Part shown: piece after piece, positions 17,335 through 24,759 of the stretch
How the letters are laid out: the number at the start of each line of letters is the position of its first letter
Position numbering within the stretch: the first letter of the stretch is position 1
From: Cellulosimicrobium composti
Lineage (GTDB): Bacteria > Actinomycetota > Actinomycetes > Actinomycetales > Cellulomonadaceae
Length of the DNA: 34,563 nt
Reading direction: 5' to 3'
Assembly (NCBI RefSeq): GCF_009711085.1
Contig: NZ_WMKA01000036.1
Location: forward strand, 1-34,563
The notes under the pieces: generated by a model
What the model saw: only the letters and a program-made list of their open reading frames with translations
Databases searched by the model: none
Told to the model about the DNA's origin: nothing
Position numbers and translations under genes: made by a program

Positions 17335-18362
17335 CACTTCTTCCCTTCCGTGATCGCGCCCTCGGTGTCGCGGCGCAGGACGTACCGCTGGTACACGAGC
17401 GCCACCGCGAGGGAGATGAGGAACAGCACGACCGCCACGGCGGACCCGAACCCGTAGTTCCCCGCGTTGCGGCCGTTCGCGACCATGTACGTCGCCATGG
17501 TCGACGTGCCGGCCGTCGAGGCCACGTACTGGCCCCAGATGATGTAGACGAGGTCGAACAGCTGCAGCGAGCCGATGATCGACAGGAACGCCCAGATGCG
17601 GACCGTCGGCCCGAGCAGCGGGAGCGTGACGTAGCGCTGCGTCTTCCAGTACGAGGCGCCGTCGATCGCGGCCGCCTCGCCCAGCTCGTCCGGGATGCCC
17701 TGGAGCCCCGCGAGGAAGAGGATCACGGCGAAGCCGATGTACTTCCACGTGATGATGAGCATCAGGGTCCAGATCGCGACGTCCGGGTCCGCGAGCCAGT
17801 CGACCGCGAGGAACCCGAGGCCGATCTTCTCCAGCAGGTCGTTCACGGCGCCGGTCGTCGAGAGCATGAGGCTGAAGCCCGTGCCGACGATCACCTCGGA
17901 CACCACGTACGGCACGAACACCAGCACGCGGACGATCGAGCGCCCGCGGATGCGCCGGTTGAGCATGAGCGCGACGACCACGGCGATCGGGCCCTGGAGC
18001 ACGAGCGACATCACGAGGATGAACCCGTTGTGCCGCAGCGCCGCGAGGAACTCCGGGTCGCGGAAGATCGTCAGGTAGTTCTCGAGCCCGACGAAGTCCG
18101 TCGGCGGGCCGAAGCCCTTCCACTTGAAGAACCCGTAGTACGCCGCCATCACCACGGGGACGATGACGAACGCGAGGAAGACGACGAGCGCGGGACCGGT
18201 GAGCACCGCGATCTCCGCGCGCTGGGCCCAGCGGCCGCGGCGCGGCCGGCGGGCCGGCGCCGCGGCGGCCGGGGGCGGCCCCTGCACGGCGCCGGCGCCG
18301 CCCCCGGCCCGGTCCTCGGGCGTCGTCGTGATCGGCGAGGTCTCGCCCTGGGACACGCTCAT
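17334..18362 (-). CDS. Carbohydrate ABC transporter permease (MalF type)
   Basis: 342 residues from the ATG at 18362, nine bases after the binding-protein gene; AAGGAG overlapping that gene's last codons is the likely ribosome-binding site. A ~45-residue polar Ala/Pro/Arg-rich N-terminus precedes the membrane part. Six segments follow, beginning with EIAVLTGPALVVFLAFVIV. The EAA loop is GEAAAIDGASYWKTQRYVTL, followed by PLLGP. It is the partner of the MalG-type subunit in a CUT1 importer. The context of GH3 and GH43 enzymes points to hemicellulose-derived oligosaccharides. Confidence 0.96.
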   Translation of the reverse strand: MSVSQGETSPITTTPEDRAGGGAGAVQGPPPAAAAPARRPRRGRWAQRAEIAVLTGPALVVFLAFVIVPVVMAAYYGFFKWKGFGPPTDFVGLENYLTIFRDPEFLAALRHNGFILVMSLVLQGPIAVVVALMLNRRIRGRSIVRVLVFVPYVVSEVIVGTGFSLMLSTTGAVNDLLEKIGLGFLAVDWLADPDVAIWTLMLIITWKYIGFAVILFLAGLQGIPDELGEAAAIDGASYWKTQRYVTLPLLGPTVRIWAFLSIIGSLQLFDLVYIIWGQYVASTAGTSTMATYMVANGRNAGNYGFGSAVAVVLFLISLAVALVYQRYVLRRDTEGAITEGKK

Positions 18363-18370
18363 GGCTGTGG

Positions 18371-19660
18371 TTACTCCTTGGCCGCGGCGGCGTTCGTCGT
18401 GTCGACGATGTCCTGCGGGGTGCCCTTGCCGGCGAGCATGTTGACCACCGACGTGTTGAGCGCGTTGCCGACGTTCTGCCCGAACAGCGTGTCCAGCCAG
18501 ACCGTGACGTACGGCGCCTCGTTGTAGGCCTCGAGGATGGAGACGAGCGCGGGCTCGGTCACGACGCCCTGCGCCTCCTTGCTCGCCGGGAGGGTGTGGA
18601 ACGCGTTCGCGTACGCCTCCTGCGACTCCTTCGTCATGATGAAGTTGAGGAACTCGCCGCACTCCGCGGGGGCCTGGGCCGAGCACGAGAAGCCGTCGAC
18701 GCCGCCCATCATCGCGCCGGGCTCGCCGTCACCGCCGTCGACCTCCGGGAACGGGAACCACTGCAGGTCCGCGAGCGGCTTCTCGTCCGGCGTGAGGGAC
18801 GCGATGACGCCCGGGTTCCACGCGCCCATGAGCTCCATGGCCGCCTGGTGGTTGGCGATGAGGCCCGCGGACGAGCCCGCGCCCTGCTGCGCCGACGTGG
18901 TGAGGAAGCCCTGGTTGAAGGGCTCGGTCTCGGCGAAGGCCTGCAGGTCCTCGCCGGCCTTGAGCCAGCACGGGTCGTCGAAGCTGCGCGACGCGGCCGC
19001 CTCGTTGAGCGTGTCCTGCGAGCACTCGCGCAGGGCGAAGAAGTAGTACCAGTGCGCGGCGGGCCACGCGTCCTTCGCGCCGAGCGCGATGGGCGCGATG
19101 CCGGCCGTCTTGAGCTGGTCGACGACGCCCTCGAGCTCGTCGAGCGTCGTGGGCGGGGCGCTCACGCCGGCCTGCTCGAACAGGTCCTCGCTGTAGTACA
19201 CGCCGCCGGGCAGGATCGAGACCGGCATGCCGTAGACCTTGCCGTCGACGCTGAAGGCGCTGAGCGCGGCGTCGCCGACGGCCTCGCGCGTCGCGTCGTC
19301 GATCGCGTCGGTGAGGTCCTGCGCCTGACCCGCCTCGACGACGTCGGCCAGCTTGCCGCCGCCGCGCGCCATGAAGATGTCGGGCGCGTCGCCCGAGTTG
19401 AGGGCGGTCTGGAGCTTGCCGTCCATGTCCTCGTTCTGGATGGCCTGGATGTCGATCGTGACGCCGGGGTTCGCCTCCTCGAACGCCGCGACCGTCTCCT
19501 CCCAGTACGCCTTGCCCTCACCGGTGGTGGAGTTGTGCCAGAACGTCATCGAGACCGAGCCGTCCTCCGAGCCGGAGTCGCCGCCGCCTCCGCAGGCCGT
19601 GAGCACGAGGGTGCTCGCCATCGCGACGGCGGACACCGCCAGGAGCTTCCGAGACTTCAT
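18371..19660 (-). CDS. Sugar ABC transporter substrate-binding lipoprotein
   Basis: 429 residues from the ATG at 19660, with GAGGA eight bases upstream. A type II signal peptide is clear: MKSRKLLAVSAVAMASTLVL, then TACGGGG, with the lipidated Cys at 23. A Gly/Ser/Asp linker follows (GGGGDSGSEDGS). The mature part looks like a family 1 extracellular solute-binding protein (VSMTFWHNSTTGEGKAYWEE, later ALNSGDAPDIFMARGGGKLADVV). It would be anchored outside the membrane and feed the two permeases. It is the first gene of the transport-hydrolase run and divergent from lacI. A near-perfect -35 (TTGACA) and palindromes lie in the gap. Confidence 0.96.
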   Translation of the reverse strand: MKSRKLLAVSAVAMASTLVLTACGGGGDSGSEDGSVSMTFWHNSTTGEGKAYWEETVAAFEEANPGVTIDIQAIQNEDMDGKLQTALNSGDAPDIFMARGGGKLADVVEAGQAQDLTDAIDDATREAVGDAALSAFSVDGKVYGMPVSILPGGVYYSEDLFEQAGVSAPPTTLDELEGVVDQLKTAGIAPIALGAKDAWPAAHWYYFFALRECSQDTLNEAAASRSFDDPCWLKAGEDLQAFAETEPFNQGFLTTSAQQGAGSSAGLIANHQAAMELMGAWNPGVIASLTPDEKPLADLQWFPFPEVDGGDGEPGAMMGGVDGFSCSAQAPAECGEFLNFIMTKESQEAYANAFHTLPASKEAQGVVTEPALVSILEAYNEAPYVTVWLDTLFGQNVGNALNTSVVNMLAGKGTPQDIVDTTNAAAAKE

Positions 19661-19740
19661 CGTTCCGTCCTCTTCGTCGAGTCGCAGGGGCGCGCGCTGC
19701 TGGAGCGCGCCGGGCCGCCTCCGCGTCGGGGCCGCCGAAA

Positions 19741-19768
19741 ACGACTCTGGCAGTCGCGGCGGAGTCGT
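19741..19768 (-). promoter_or_regulatory. Inverted repeat downstream of the binding-protein -35 box
   Basis: Arms ACGACTC (19741-19747) and GAGTCGT (19762-19768) flank a 14-base spacer. It starts at the TTGACA box (minus strand, 19768-19773) and spans the expected -10/transcription-start zone, where no good -10 is seen. It may be a second operator or leader hairpin. Confidence 0.35.
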
Positions 19769-19772
19769 GTCA

Positions 19773-19784
19773 ATCGATATCGAT
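19773..19784. promoter_or_regulatory. Palindromic operator in the lacI/binding-protein gap
   Basis: ATCGATATCGAT is a perfect 12-bp palindrome abutting the minus-strand TTGACA. A second, overlapping candidate with the CG centre usual for LacI proteins is GATAACG/CGTTTTA (19782-19793, imperfect). The AT-rich patch 19770-19800 stands out in this GC-rich region. One or both should be the site for the LacI regulator. Confidence 0.65.
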
Positions 19785-19858
19785 AACGTTTTACAAACGA
19801 TGGCCGCCACGCCTCGTCGCGGCCGTGCGTCGCCACCACCAGGGGCTACTGTCTCCCC

Positions 19859-20860
19859 ATGCGCTCCACGGGAAGAGTGACGATCGGCGACGTCGCGCGC
19901 GCCGCCGGCGTCTCCGTCGCGACCGTCTCCAAGGTCATCAACGGCCGCTACGGGGTCGCGCCCGAGACCTCGCGCCACGTCCAGGAGGTCATCGGCCGCC
20001 TCGGCTACGAGTCGTCGATCGTCGCGCGCAGCCTGCGCAGCCGCCGCACCAACGTCATCGGCATCCTCGTCGCCGAGTTCGAGCCCTTCTCGACCGAGCT
20101 CCTCAAGGGCATCTCCGAGGCCGTCGACGGCACCGGGTACGAGCTGCTCGCCTACTCCGGCGGGCTGCGCCGCGACGACCGCGTCGGCTGGGAGCAGCGC
20201 TACCTCTCCCGGCTCGGCGGCACCCTCATCGACGGCGCGATCCTCGTGACGCCGACCGTCGTCGCGCCCGACACCGCGATCCCCGTCGTCGCCGTCGACC
20301 CGCACCGCGGCCCGTCCGGCCCGCCCACCGTGGACTCCGACAACCTCGAGGGGGCGCGCGCCGCGACCGCGCACCTCCTGGCCCTCGGCCACCGCCGGAT
20401 CGGCTTCCTCGGCGGCCGCCCCGACCTCGAGTCCGCGCGGCTGCGCGAGCAGGGGTACCGCGAGGCGCTCGCGGAGGCGGGCGTCCCGTTCGACCCCGAG
20501 CTCGTGCGCGTCGGCGGCTACCGGCCCGACCTCGCGGACTCCCCCGCGCACGAGCTCCTCTCGCTGCCCGAGCGCCCCACCGCGGTCTTCGCCGCGAACG
20601 ACCTCTCCGCGATCCGCACCATGGAGGTCGCGGCGGAGCTCGGCCTGCGCGTGCCCGACGACGTCTCGGTCGTCGGCTTCGACAACGTGCCCGAGTCGGC
20701 GCTCACCACCCCGCCCCTGACGACCGTCGACCAGCCGATCCACCGCATGGGCGCCGAGGCGCTGCGCCTCGTGATCGAGCTCGTCGAGGGCACGGCGCGC
20801 GAGACGCACGTGCGCCTCCCCACGACCCTCGTCGTGCGCGGCACCACGCGCGCCGCCTGA
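19859..20860 (+). CDS. LacI-family transcriptional regulator
   Basis: 333 residues, normal for the family. The N-terminal LacI helix-turn-helix is VTIGDVARAAGVSVATVSKV, followed by INGRYGVAPET. The hinge is around 50-60 (YESSIVARSLRSRRTNVIGI). The periplasmic-binding-protein-like effector domain follows (ILVAEFEPFSTELLKGIS; AVFAANDLSAIRTMEVAAELG; VSVVGFDNVPESALTTPPLT). It is divergent from the ABC importer, so I infer it represses the importer-GH3-GH43 run and responds to an imported sugar. TACTGT at 19847-19852 ends six bases before the ATG, and there is no ribosome-binding site, so the mRNA is probably leaderless. Confidence 0.96.
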   Translation: MRSTGRVTIGDVARAAGVSVATVSKVINGRYGVAPETSRHVQEVIGRLGYESSIVARSLRSRRTNVIGILVAEFEPFSTELLKGISEAVDGTGYELLAYSGGLRRDDRVGWEQRYLSRLGGTLIDGAILVTPTVVAPDTAIPVVAVDPHRGPSGPPTVDSDNLEGARAATAHLLALGHRRIGFLGGRPDLESARLREQGYREALAEAGVPFDPELVRVGGYRPDLADSPAHELLSLPERPTAVFAANDLSAIRTMEVAAELGLRVPDDVSVVGFDNVPESALTTPPLTTVDQPIHRMGAEALRLVIELVEGTARETHVRLPTTLVVRGTTRAA

Positions 20861-20946
20861 GGCGTGGCCTGCGCCGCGTCGGAATCCTGGGGGCCTCCGC
20901 GACGTTATGTCAGCAGAACCCTGCCGACAGACCTTGAGGAGGTCAC

Positions 20947-21366
20947 ATGGCCCGCCTCGCCCGCCGCGTCCAGGTCGAGAACGACTACGGCGAGATCATG
21001 CACTACGTGCGTCACACCGGCGGCGGCCTCGTGTCGCCGCACGCCCGCGTGCCCGAGTCCGTCCCCGTGGGCACGGGCACCTACGTCGAGAAGGGGGCCG
21101 TCGTCGGCCCGGGCTGCCGGCTCGGGAACGGCAGCTGGGTCGACCACGACGTGGTCCTCGGCCGCGACGTGCGCATCGGCGACAACGTCCGCCTCGCGCC
21201 GGAGACCCGTGTGGGCGACCGCGCCCGCGTGGGCAGCGGCGCACGCGTCGGGCGGCGCGTGCTCGTCGAGCCCGGCGCCGTCGTCCCGGCCGACGAGATC
21301 GTGCCCGACGACGCGACCGTCCGCCGCCGCGGCGGGCTCCGCACGGGCTACGACGTCGCGGCGTAG
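20947..21366 (+). CDS. Small hexapeptide-repeat (left-handed beta-helix) protein
   Basis: 139 residues with a strong GAGGAGG ribosome-binding site. Residues ~45-125 show hexapeptide-type repeats: GTYVEKGAVVGPGCRLGNGS, DVRIGDNVRLAPETRVGDRA, RVGSGARVGRRVLVEPGAVV. These form a left-handed beta-helix as in LpxA/gamma-carbonic-anhydrase-like proteins. The N-terminal ~40 residues (RRVQVENDYGEIMHYVRHTG) are not recognised. There is no further catalytic domain, so an acyltransferase role is not shown. It is followed by a terminator-like hairpin, so it looks monocistronic. Function unknown. Confidence 0.85.
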   Translation: MARLARRVQVENDYGEIMHYVRHTGGGLVSPHARVPESVPVGTGTYVEKGAVVGPGCRLGNGSWVDHDVVLGRDVRIGDNVRLAPETRVGDRARVGSGARVGRRVLVEPGAVVPADEIVPDDATVRRRGGLRTGYDVAA

Positions 21367-21399
21367 CCACCCCGCGCGGGGCCGACCCCCGCGCGCCGC

Positions 21400-21439
21400 C
21401 GCACCCGGGCAGCGCCTTTCCCGGTGCCGCCCGGGTGCG
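21400..21439 (+). terminator. Hairpin between the hexapeptide-repeat and PrsW genes
   Basis: Arms CGCACCCGGGC (21400-21410) and GCCCGGGTGCG (21429-21439) are perfectly complementary. It ends one base before the TAGCCT -10 box of the next gene, so it may terminate the upstream transcript and overlap the next promoter. Confidence 0.6.
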
Positions 21440-21453
21440 TAGCCTTGGCGCCC

Positions 21454-22734
21454 GTGACCTTCCCGCCGAGCGGCCCCGTCCCCCCGCCCCACCGGCAGCA
21501 GCCGCACCCGCCGCACCCCGGCGCGGCCGCGGTGCCGCTCGACCCGCGCGCCGTCCTGGAGGGCCGGCCCCCGGGCCGCGCGCGCGTCGGGGTCATCGTC
21601 ACGATCGCCGTAGCGAGCCTGTGCCTGCTCGTCGGCCTCGTCCTCGCGGCCCTGTCCGGGGTCGGGACGTTCACCGTCGGGCTCCTGCTCGCGCTCGTCC
21701 CCCTGGGGATCTGGGTCCCGGTCGTCCTCGCGCTCGACCGCCTGGAGCCGGAGCCGCCGAGCGCGCTCGTCGTCGCGTTCCTCTGGGGCGCCGGCATCGC
21801 GACGCTCGTCGCGGGCGTGCTCAACACGCTCGGCCTCGAGCTGCTCACCGCGCCGCTCTTCGGCGAGGAGGTCGGCTGGTACGTCGTCGCGTCGTTCGGG
21901 GCGCCGTTCGTCGAGGAGATCCTCAAGGGCGCCGTGCTGTTCGGGATGCTCTGGTTCCACCGGCACGAGATCGACGGCTGGACGGACGGCGTCATCTACG
22001 CGGCGATGGTCGCGCTCGGCTTCGCGGCCGTCGAGAACGTCACGTACTTCATCATGGCCGCGCAGGACGGCACGCTCGGCCCCACGTTCGTGCTGCGCGC
22101 GCTCGTCACGCCCCTGCTGCACCCTCTGTGCACGGCGCTCACCGGTCTCGGCGTCGCGAGCGCGGCCACGAGCCCGCCCGGCCCGCGCCGCGTCCTCGCG
22201 CCGCTCGGCGGCCTCGTCGCGGCGATCGCGCTCCACATGCTGTGGAACGCGTCGACCGGGTTCGGCCCGCTCGCGCTCGGCGTGGCCTACCTCGCAGGGC
22301 TCGGCGTGCTCGTCACGCTCGTCGTCGTGCTCGTGCGCGACCGACGCCGCACCGTCGCGACGATCCAGCGCCAGCTCGTGCCCTACGTGCCGACCGGCCT
22401 CGTCACGCCCGCGGACCTCGCGATGCTCTCGACGCTCGCGGCGCGACGCCAGGCGCGCGACTGGGCACGGCGCACGAGCGGCGCCGGGGCCGCGCACGCG
22501 ATGCGCGACTACCAGCAGGCGGCCACCGAGCTCGCGCTCCTGCACGACCGCGTCGCGCGGGGCGCCGTCGAGGCGTGGCGGGTCGAGGGCCAGCGCCGCG
22601 CGCTGCTCGACCTCATGCTCGCGGCCCGGCGCGCGTTCCTCGTCCGGACGCCGCACCCCGCGCCCGCGCCGTGGTCGCCCGGCGCGCCGTCCGGGTTCAC
22701 CACCGACGCCTGGGTCCCCGACCTGCGGCGCTGA
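21454..22734 (+). CDS. PrsW-family intramembrane metalloprotease
   Basis: 426 residues from a GTG at 21454. TAGCCT at 21440-21445 lies eight bases upstream with no ribosome-binding site, suggesting a leaderless mRNA. A Pro/His-rich N-terminus (PPPHRQQPHPPHP) precedes about seven or eight membrane segments. Family motifs are present: APFVEEILKGAVLFG (EExxK), GFAAVENVTYF, LLHPLCTALTGLG, and IALHMLWNAS, supplying the Glu and His expected for a zinc site. A ~120-residue cytoplasmic, helical Arg/Ala-rich C-terminus follows. B. subtilis PrsW starts anti-sigma factor cleavage; the substrate here is unknown and no anti-sigma gene is adjacent. Confidence 0.92.
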   Translation: MTFPPSGPVPPPHRQQPHPPHPGAAAVPLDPRAVLEGRPPGRARVGVIVTIAVASLCLLVGLVLAALSGVGTFTVGLLLALVPLGIWVPVVLALDRLEPEPPSALVVAFLWGAGIATLVAGVLNTLGLELLTAPLFGEEVGWYVVASFGAPFVEEILKGAVLFGMLWFHRHEIDGWTDGVIYAAMVALGFAAVENVTYFIMAAQDGTLGPTFVLRALVTPLLHPLCTALTGLGVASAATSPPGPRRVLAPLGGLVAAIALHMLWNASTGFGPLALGVAYLAGLGVLVTLVVVLVRDRRRTVATIQRQLVPYVPTGLVTPADLAMLSTLAARRQARDWARRTSGAGAAHAMRDYQQAATELALLHDRVARGAVEAWRVEGQRRALLDLMLAARRAFLVRTPHPAPAPWSPGAPSGFTTDAWVPDLRR

Positions 22735-22765
22735 CGCGGACTCGGCGCGGGCCCGGTCCCGGTGA

Positions 22766-23380
22766 CTACGCGTCGCGCGACGGGGTGCGGATGACGAGGA
22801 CCGCGTCCACGGGGGCGCCGTCGAGCGCGCGGTAGGAGTGGTCGGCGTCCGACACCCACCGGAGCTCGTCGCCCTCCTGGACCACCGCCTCGGCGCCGTG
22901 CCGCCCCGCGCGCAGGCGGCCGCGCGTGATGAGCAGGTGCTCGACGACGCCCGGCCCGTGCGGCGGCGAGGTGCGGTCCGCGTGGGGTTCGAGGTGGAGG
23001 TGGTAGACCTCGACGGCCGTGCCGTCCGGCAGGTGGTGGGCGTCGAGCAGGCGTGCCGTCACGCCCTCGGAGGAGACCTCGGAGCCGGCACGCTCGGCGA
23101 GCAGCGTCGCGAGGGGGACGCCGAGAGCGCCGGCGAGCGCGTACAGGGTGGCGAGCGTCGGGTTGCGCGCGCCGTGCTCGATCTCGGAGAGCGAGCCCTT
23201 GCCGATGCCCGCGGCCGCCGCGAGGGCCGACAGCGACAGCCCGCGCTCGGCGCGCAGCGCCCGGATCTGGGCCGCGACCGCGGCGAGGTTGTCGCCGCCC
23301 GGGCGCTCGGCCGCGCCGCGGGGGACCGCCGCGGCGTCCCCCTGCGACCGTGCACCCGCACGCCCCGCCCCGTCGCTCAC
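22766..23380 (-). CDS. XRE-family regulator with C-terminal cupin domain
   Basis: 204 residues from a GTG at 23380. TAGGCT (minus strand, 23388-23393) is seven bases upstream, so a leaderless mRNA is likely. The helix-turn-helix covers ~33-90 (VAAQIRALRAERGLSLSALAAAAGIGKGSLSEIEHG in two pieces). The C-terminal ~100 residues form a cupin-like beta-barrel (EVYHLHLEPHADRTSPPHG; HLLITRGRLRAGRHGAEAVV; VQEGDELRWVSDADHSYRAL), which probably binds a small effector. It is divergent from a BenE-type transporter, with a perfect 22-bp inverted repeat in the gap. I infer that it controls that transporter and possibly itself. The first ~30 residues are low-complexity. Confidence 0.93.
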   Translation of the reverse strand: MSDGAGRAGARSQGDAAAVPRGAAERPGGDNLAAVAAQIRALRAERGLSLSALAAAAGIGKGSLSEIEHGARNPTLATLYALAGALGVPLATLLAERAGSEVSSEGVTARLLDAHHLPDGTAVEVYHLHLEPHADRTSPPHGPGVVEHLLITRGRLRAGRHGAEAVVQEGDELRWVSDADHSYRALDGAPVDAVLVIRTPSRDA

Positions 23381-23421
23381 GAGCCGCAGCCTACCCGCGC
23401 ACGGTGCTCGCGGCGCCTGGT

Positions 23422-23443
23422 AGCGTTCCGTTCACGGAACGCT
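23422..23443. promoter_or_regulatory. Perfect inverted repeat operator between XRE-cupin and benE-like genes
   Basis: Ten-base arms AGCGTTCCGT (23422-23431) and ACGGAACGCT (23434-23443) with a TC spacer. It overlaps a TAGCGT -10 box (23421-23426) for the transporter, so binding would block it. It is the likely site of the XRE-cupin regulator. Confidence 0.85.
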
Positions 23444-23466
23444 CGCCTCGCCGCACCAGGAGCAGC

Positions 23467-24759
23467 ATGGACCCCGCACCGGACCGCCTGCGCCCCGTCC
23501 TCGCCGGGCTCGTCACCGCGCTCGTGGGCTTCACGAGCTCGTTCGCCGTCGTGCTCGCGGGGCTGCGCGCCGTCGGGGCGACGCCCGACCAGGCCGCGTC
23601 CGGGCTCCTCGCGCTGTGCGTCACGCAGGGCGCCGGCATCCTGTGGCTCACGTGGCGGCACCGCACGCCGCTCACGCTCGCGTGGTCGACGCCCGGCGCC
23701 GCGCTCCTCGTGAGCACCGGCGCCGTCACGGGTGGCTGGCCCGCCGCGGTGGGCGCGTTCTGCGTCGTCGGCGCACTCGTCCTGCTCACCGCGCTGTGGC
23801 CGCGCCTCGGCGACCTCGTCGCCGCGATCCCCGCGCCGATCGCCCAGGCGATGCTCGCGGGCGTCCTCCTCACGCTGTGCCTCGCGCCCGTCCGGTCGCT
23901 CGTCGCGACGCCGCTCCTCGTGGCGCCCGTCGTGCTCACGTGGCTCGTGCTGCTGCGCGTCGCGCCGCGCTGGGCGGCACCGGCCGCGCTCGCCGTGACG
24001 CTGGCCGTCGTCGGGTACGAGGCCGTGGACGGCGGCACGCTCGCCTGGTCCGACGCCGTCCCGCGCCTCGACCTCACGACCCCCGCCCTCTCGTGGCAGG
24101 CCGTCGTCGGGCTCGCCGTGCCGCTCTACGTCGTGACGATGGCGTCGCAGAACGTCCCGGGCGTCGCGGTCATGGCCTCGTTCGGCTACCGCGTCCCGTG
24201 GCGCGAGGCGATGACCGTCACCGGTCTCGCGACGCTCGCGGGCGCGACCGCCGGCGGGCACGCGATCAACCTCGCCGCGATCTCGGCCGCCCTCGCCGCA
24301 GGTCCCGAGGCGCACCCCGACCCGCGCCGCCGCTGGGTCGCCGCGCACACCGCCGGGTGGGCGTACCTCGTGCTCGCCGTCGGCTCCGCGGGGCTCGCCG
24401 CGCTCGTCGCCGCGGCGCCCGCCGGGCTCGTCGAGGCCGCGGCCGGGCTCGCGCTCGTCGGCACGCTCGGGGCGGCGGTCGTGGGGGCGGTCGCCGAGCC
24501 GCGCGGGCGCGAGGCCGCCGTCGTCACGTTCCTCGTCGCCGCGAGCGGCACCGTCGTCGCCGGGGTCGGCGCCGCGTTCTGGGCGATCCTCGCGGGGCTC
24601 GCCGTGCACGCGGTCCTCACGGCGCGTCGTCGTCCCGCAGGGGCGCCGGCCGAGCCGCCGCGCGAGCCCTCCACGGCGTCGCCGCCGCCCCCGACGACGT
24701 CGGAGCGCGAGGCGTCACCCCGCGGGGGGACGTCGGCCCGGCCCTGGCACACGGCCTAG
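23467..24759 (+). CDS. benE: BenE-family benzoate/H+ symporter
   Basis: 430 residues; the ATG at 23467 has AGGAG four bases upstream. About 11-12 membrane segments. Recognisable BenE blocks include YVVTMASQNVPGVAVMASFG, ATAGGHAINLAAISAALAAG, PEAHPDPRRRWVAAHTAGWA. The family imports benzoate and perhaps related aromatic acids. The last ~45 residues are a Pro/Ser/Thr-rich polar tail (TARRRPAGAPAEPPREPSTA and onward), unusual in length. No benzoate-degrading genes are adjacent, so the substrate is inferred from family only. Its stop codon overlaps that of the convergent flavoenzyme gene at a CTAG (24756-24759). Confidence 0.88.
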   Translation: MDPAPDRLRPVLAGLVTALVGFTSSFAVVLAGLRAVGATPDQAASGLLALCVTQGAGILWLTWRHRTPLTLAWSTPGAALLVSTGAVTGGWPAAVGAFCVVGALVLLTALWPRLGDLVAAIPAPIAQAMLAGVLLTLCLAPVRSLVATPLLVAPVVLTWLVLLRVAPRWAAPAALAVTLAVVGYEAVDGGTLAWSDAVPRLDLTTPALSWQAVVGLAVPLYVVTMASQNVPGVAVMASFGYRVPWREAMTVTGLATLAGATAGGHAINLAAISAALAAGPEAHPDPRRRWVAAHTAGWAYLVLAVGSAGLAALVAAAPAGLVEAAAGLALVGTLGAAVVGAVAEPRGREAAVVTFLVAASGTVVAGVGAAFWAILAGLAVHAVLTARRRPAGAPAEPPREPSTASPPPPTTSEREASPRGGTSARPWHTA

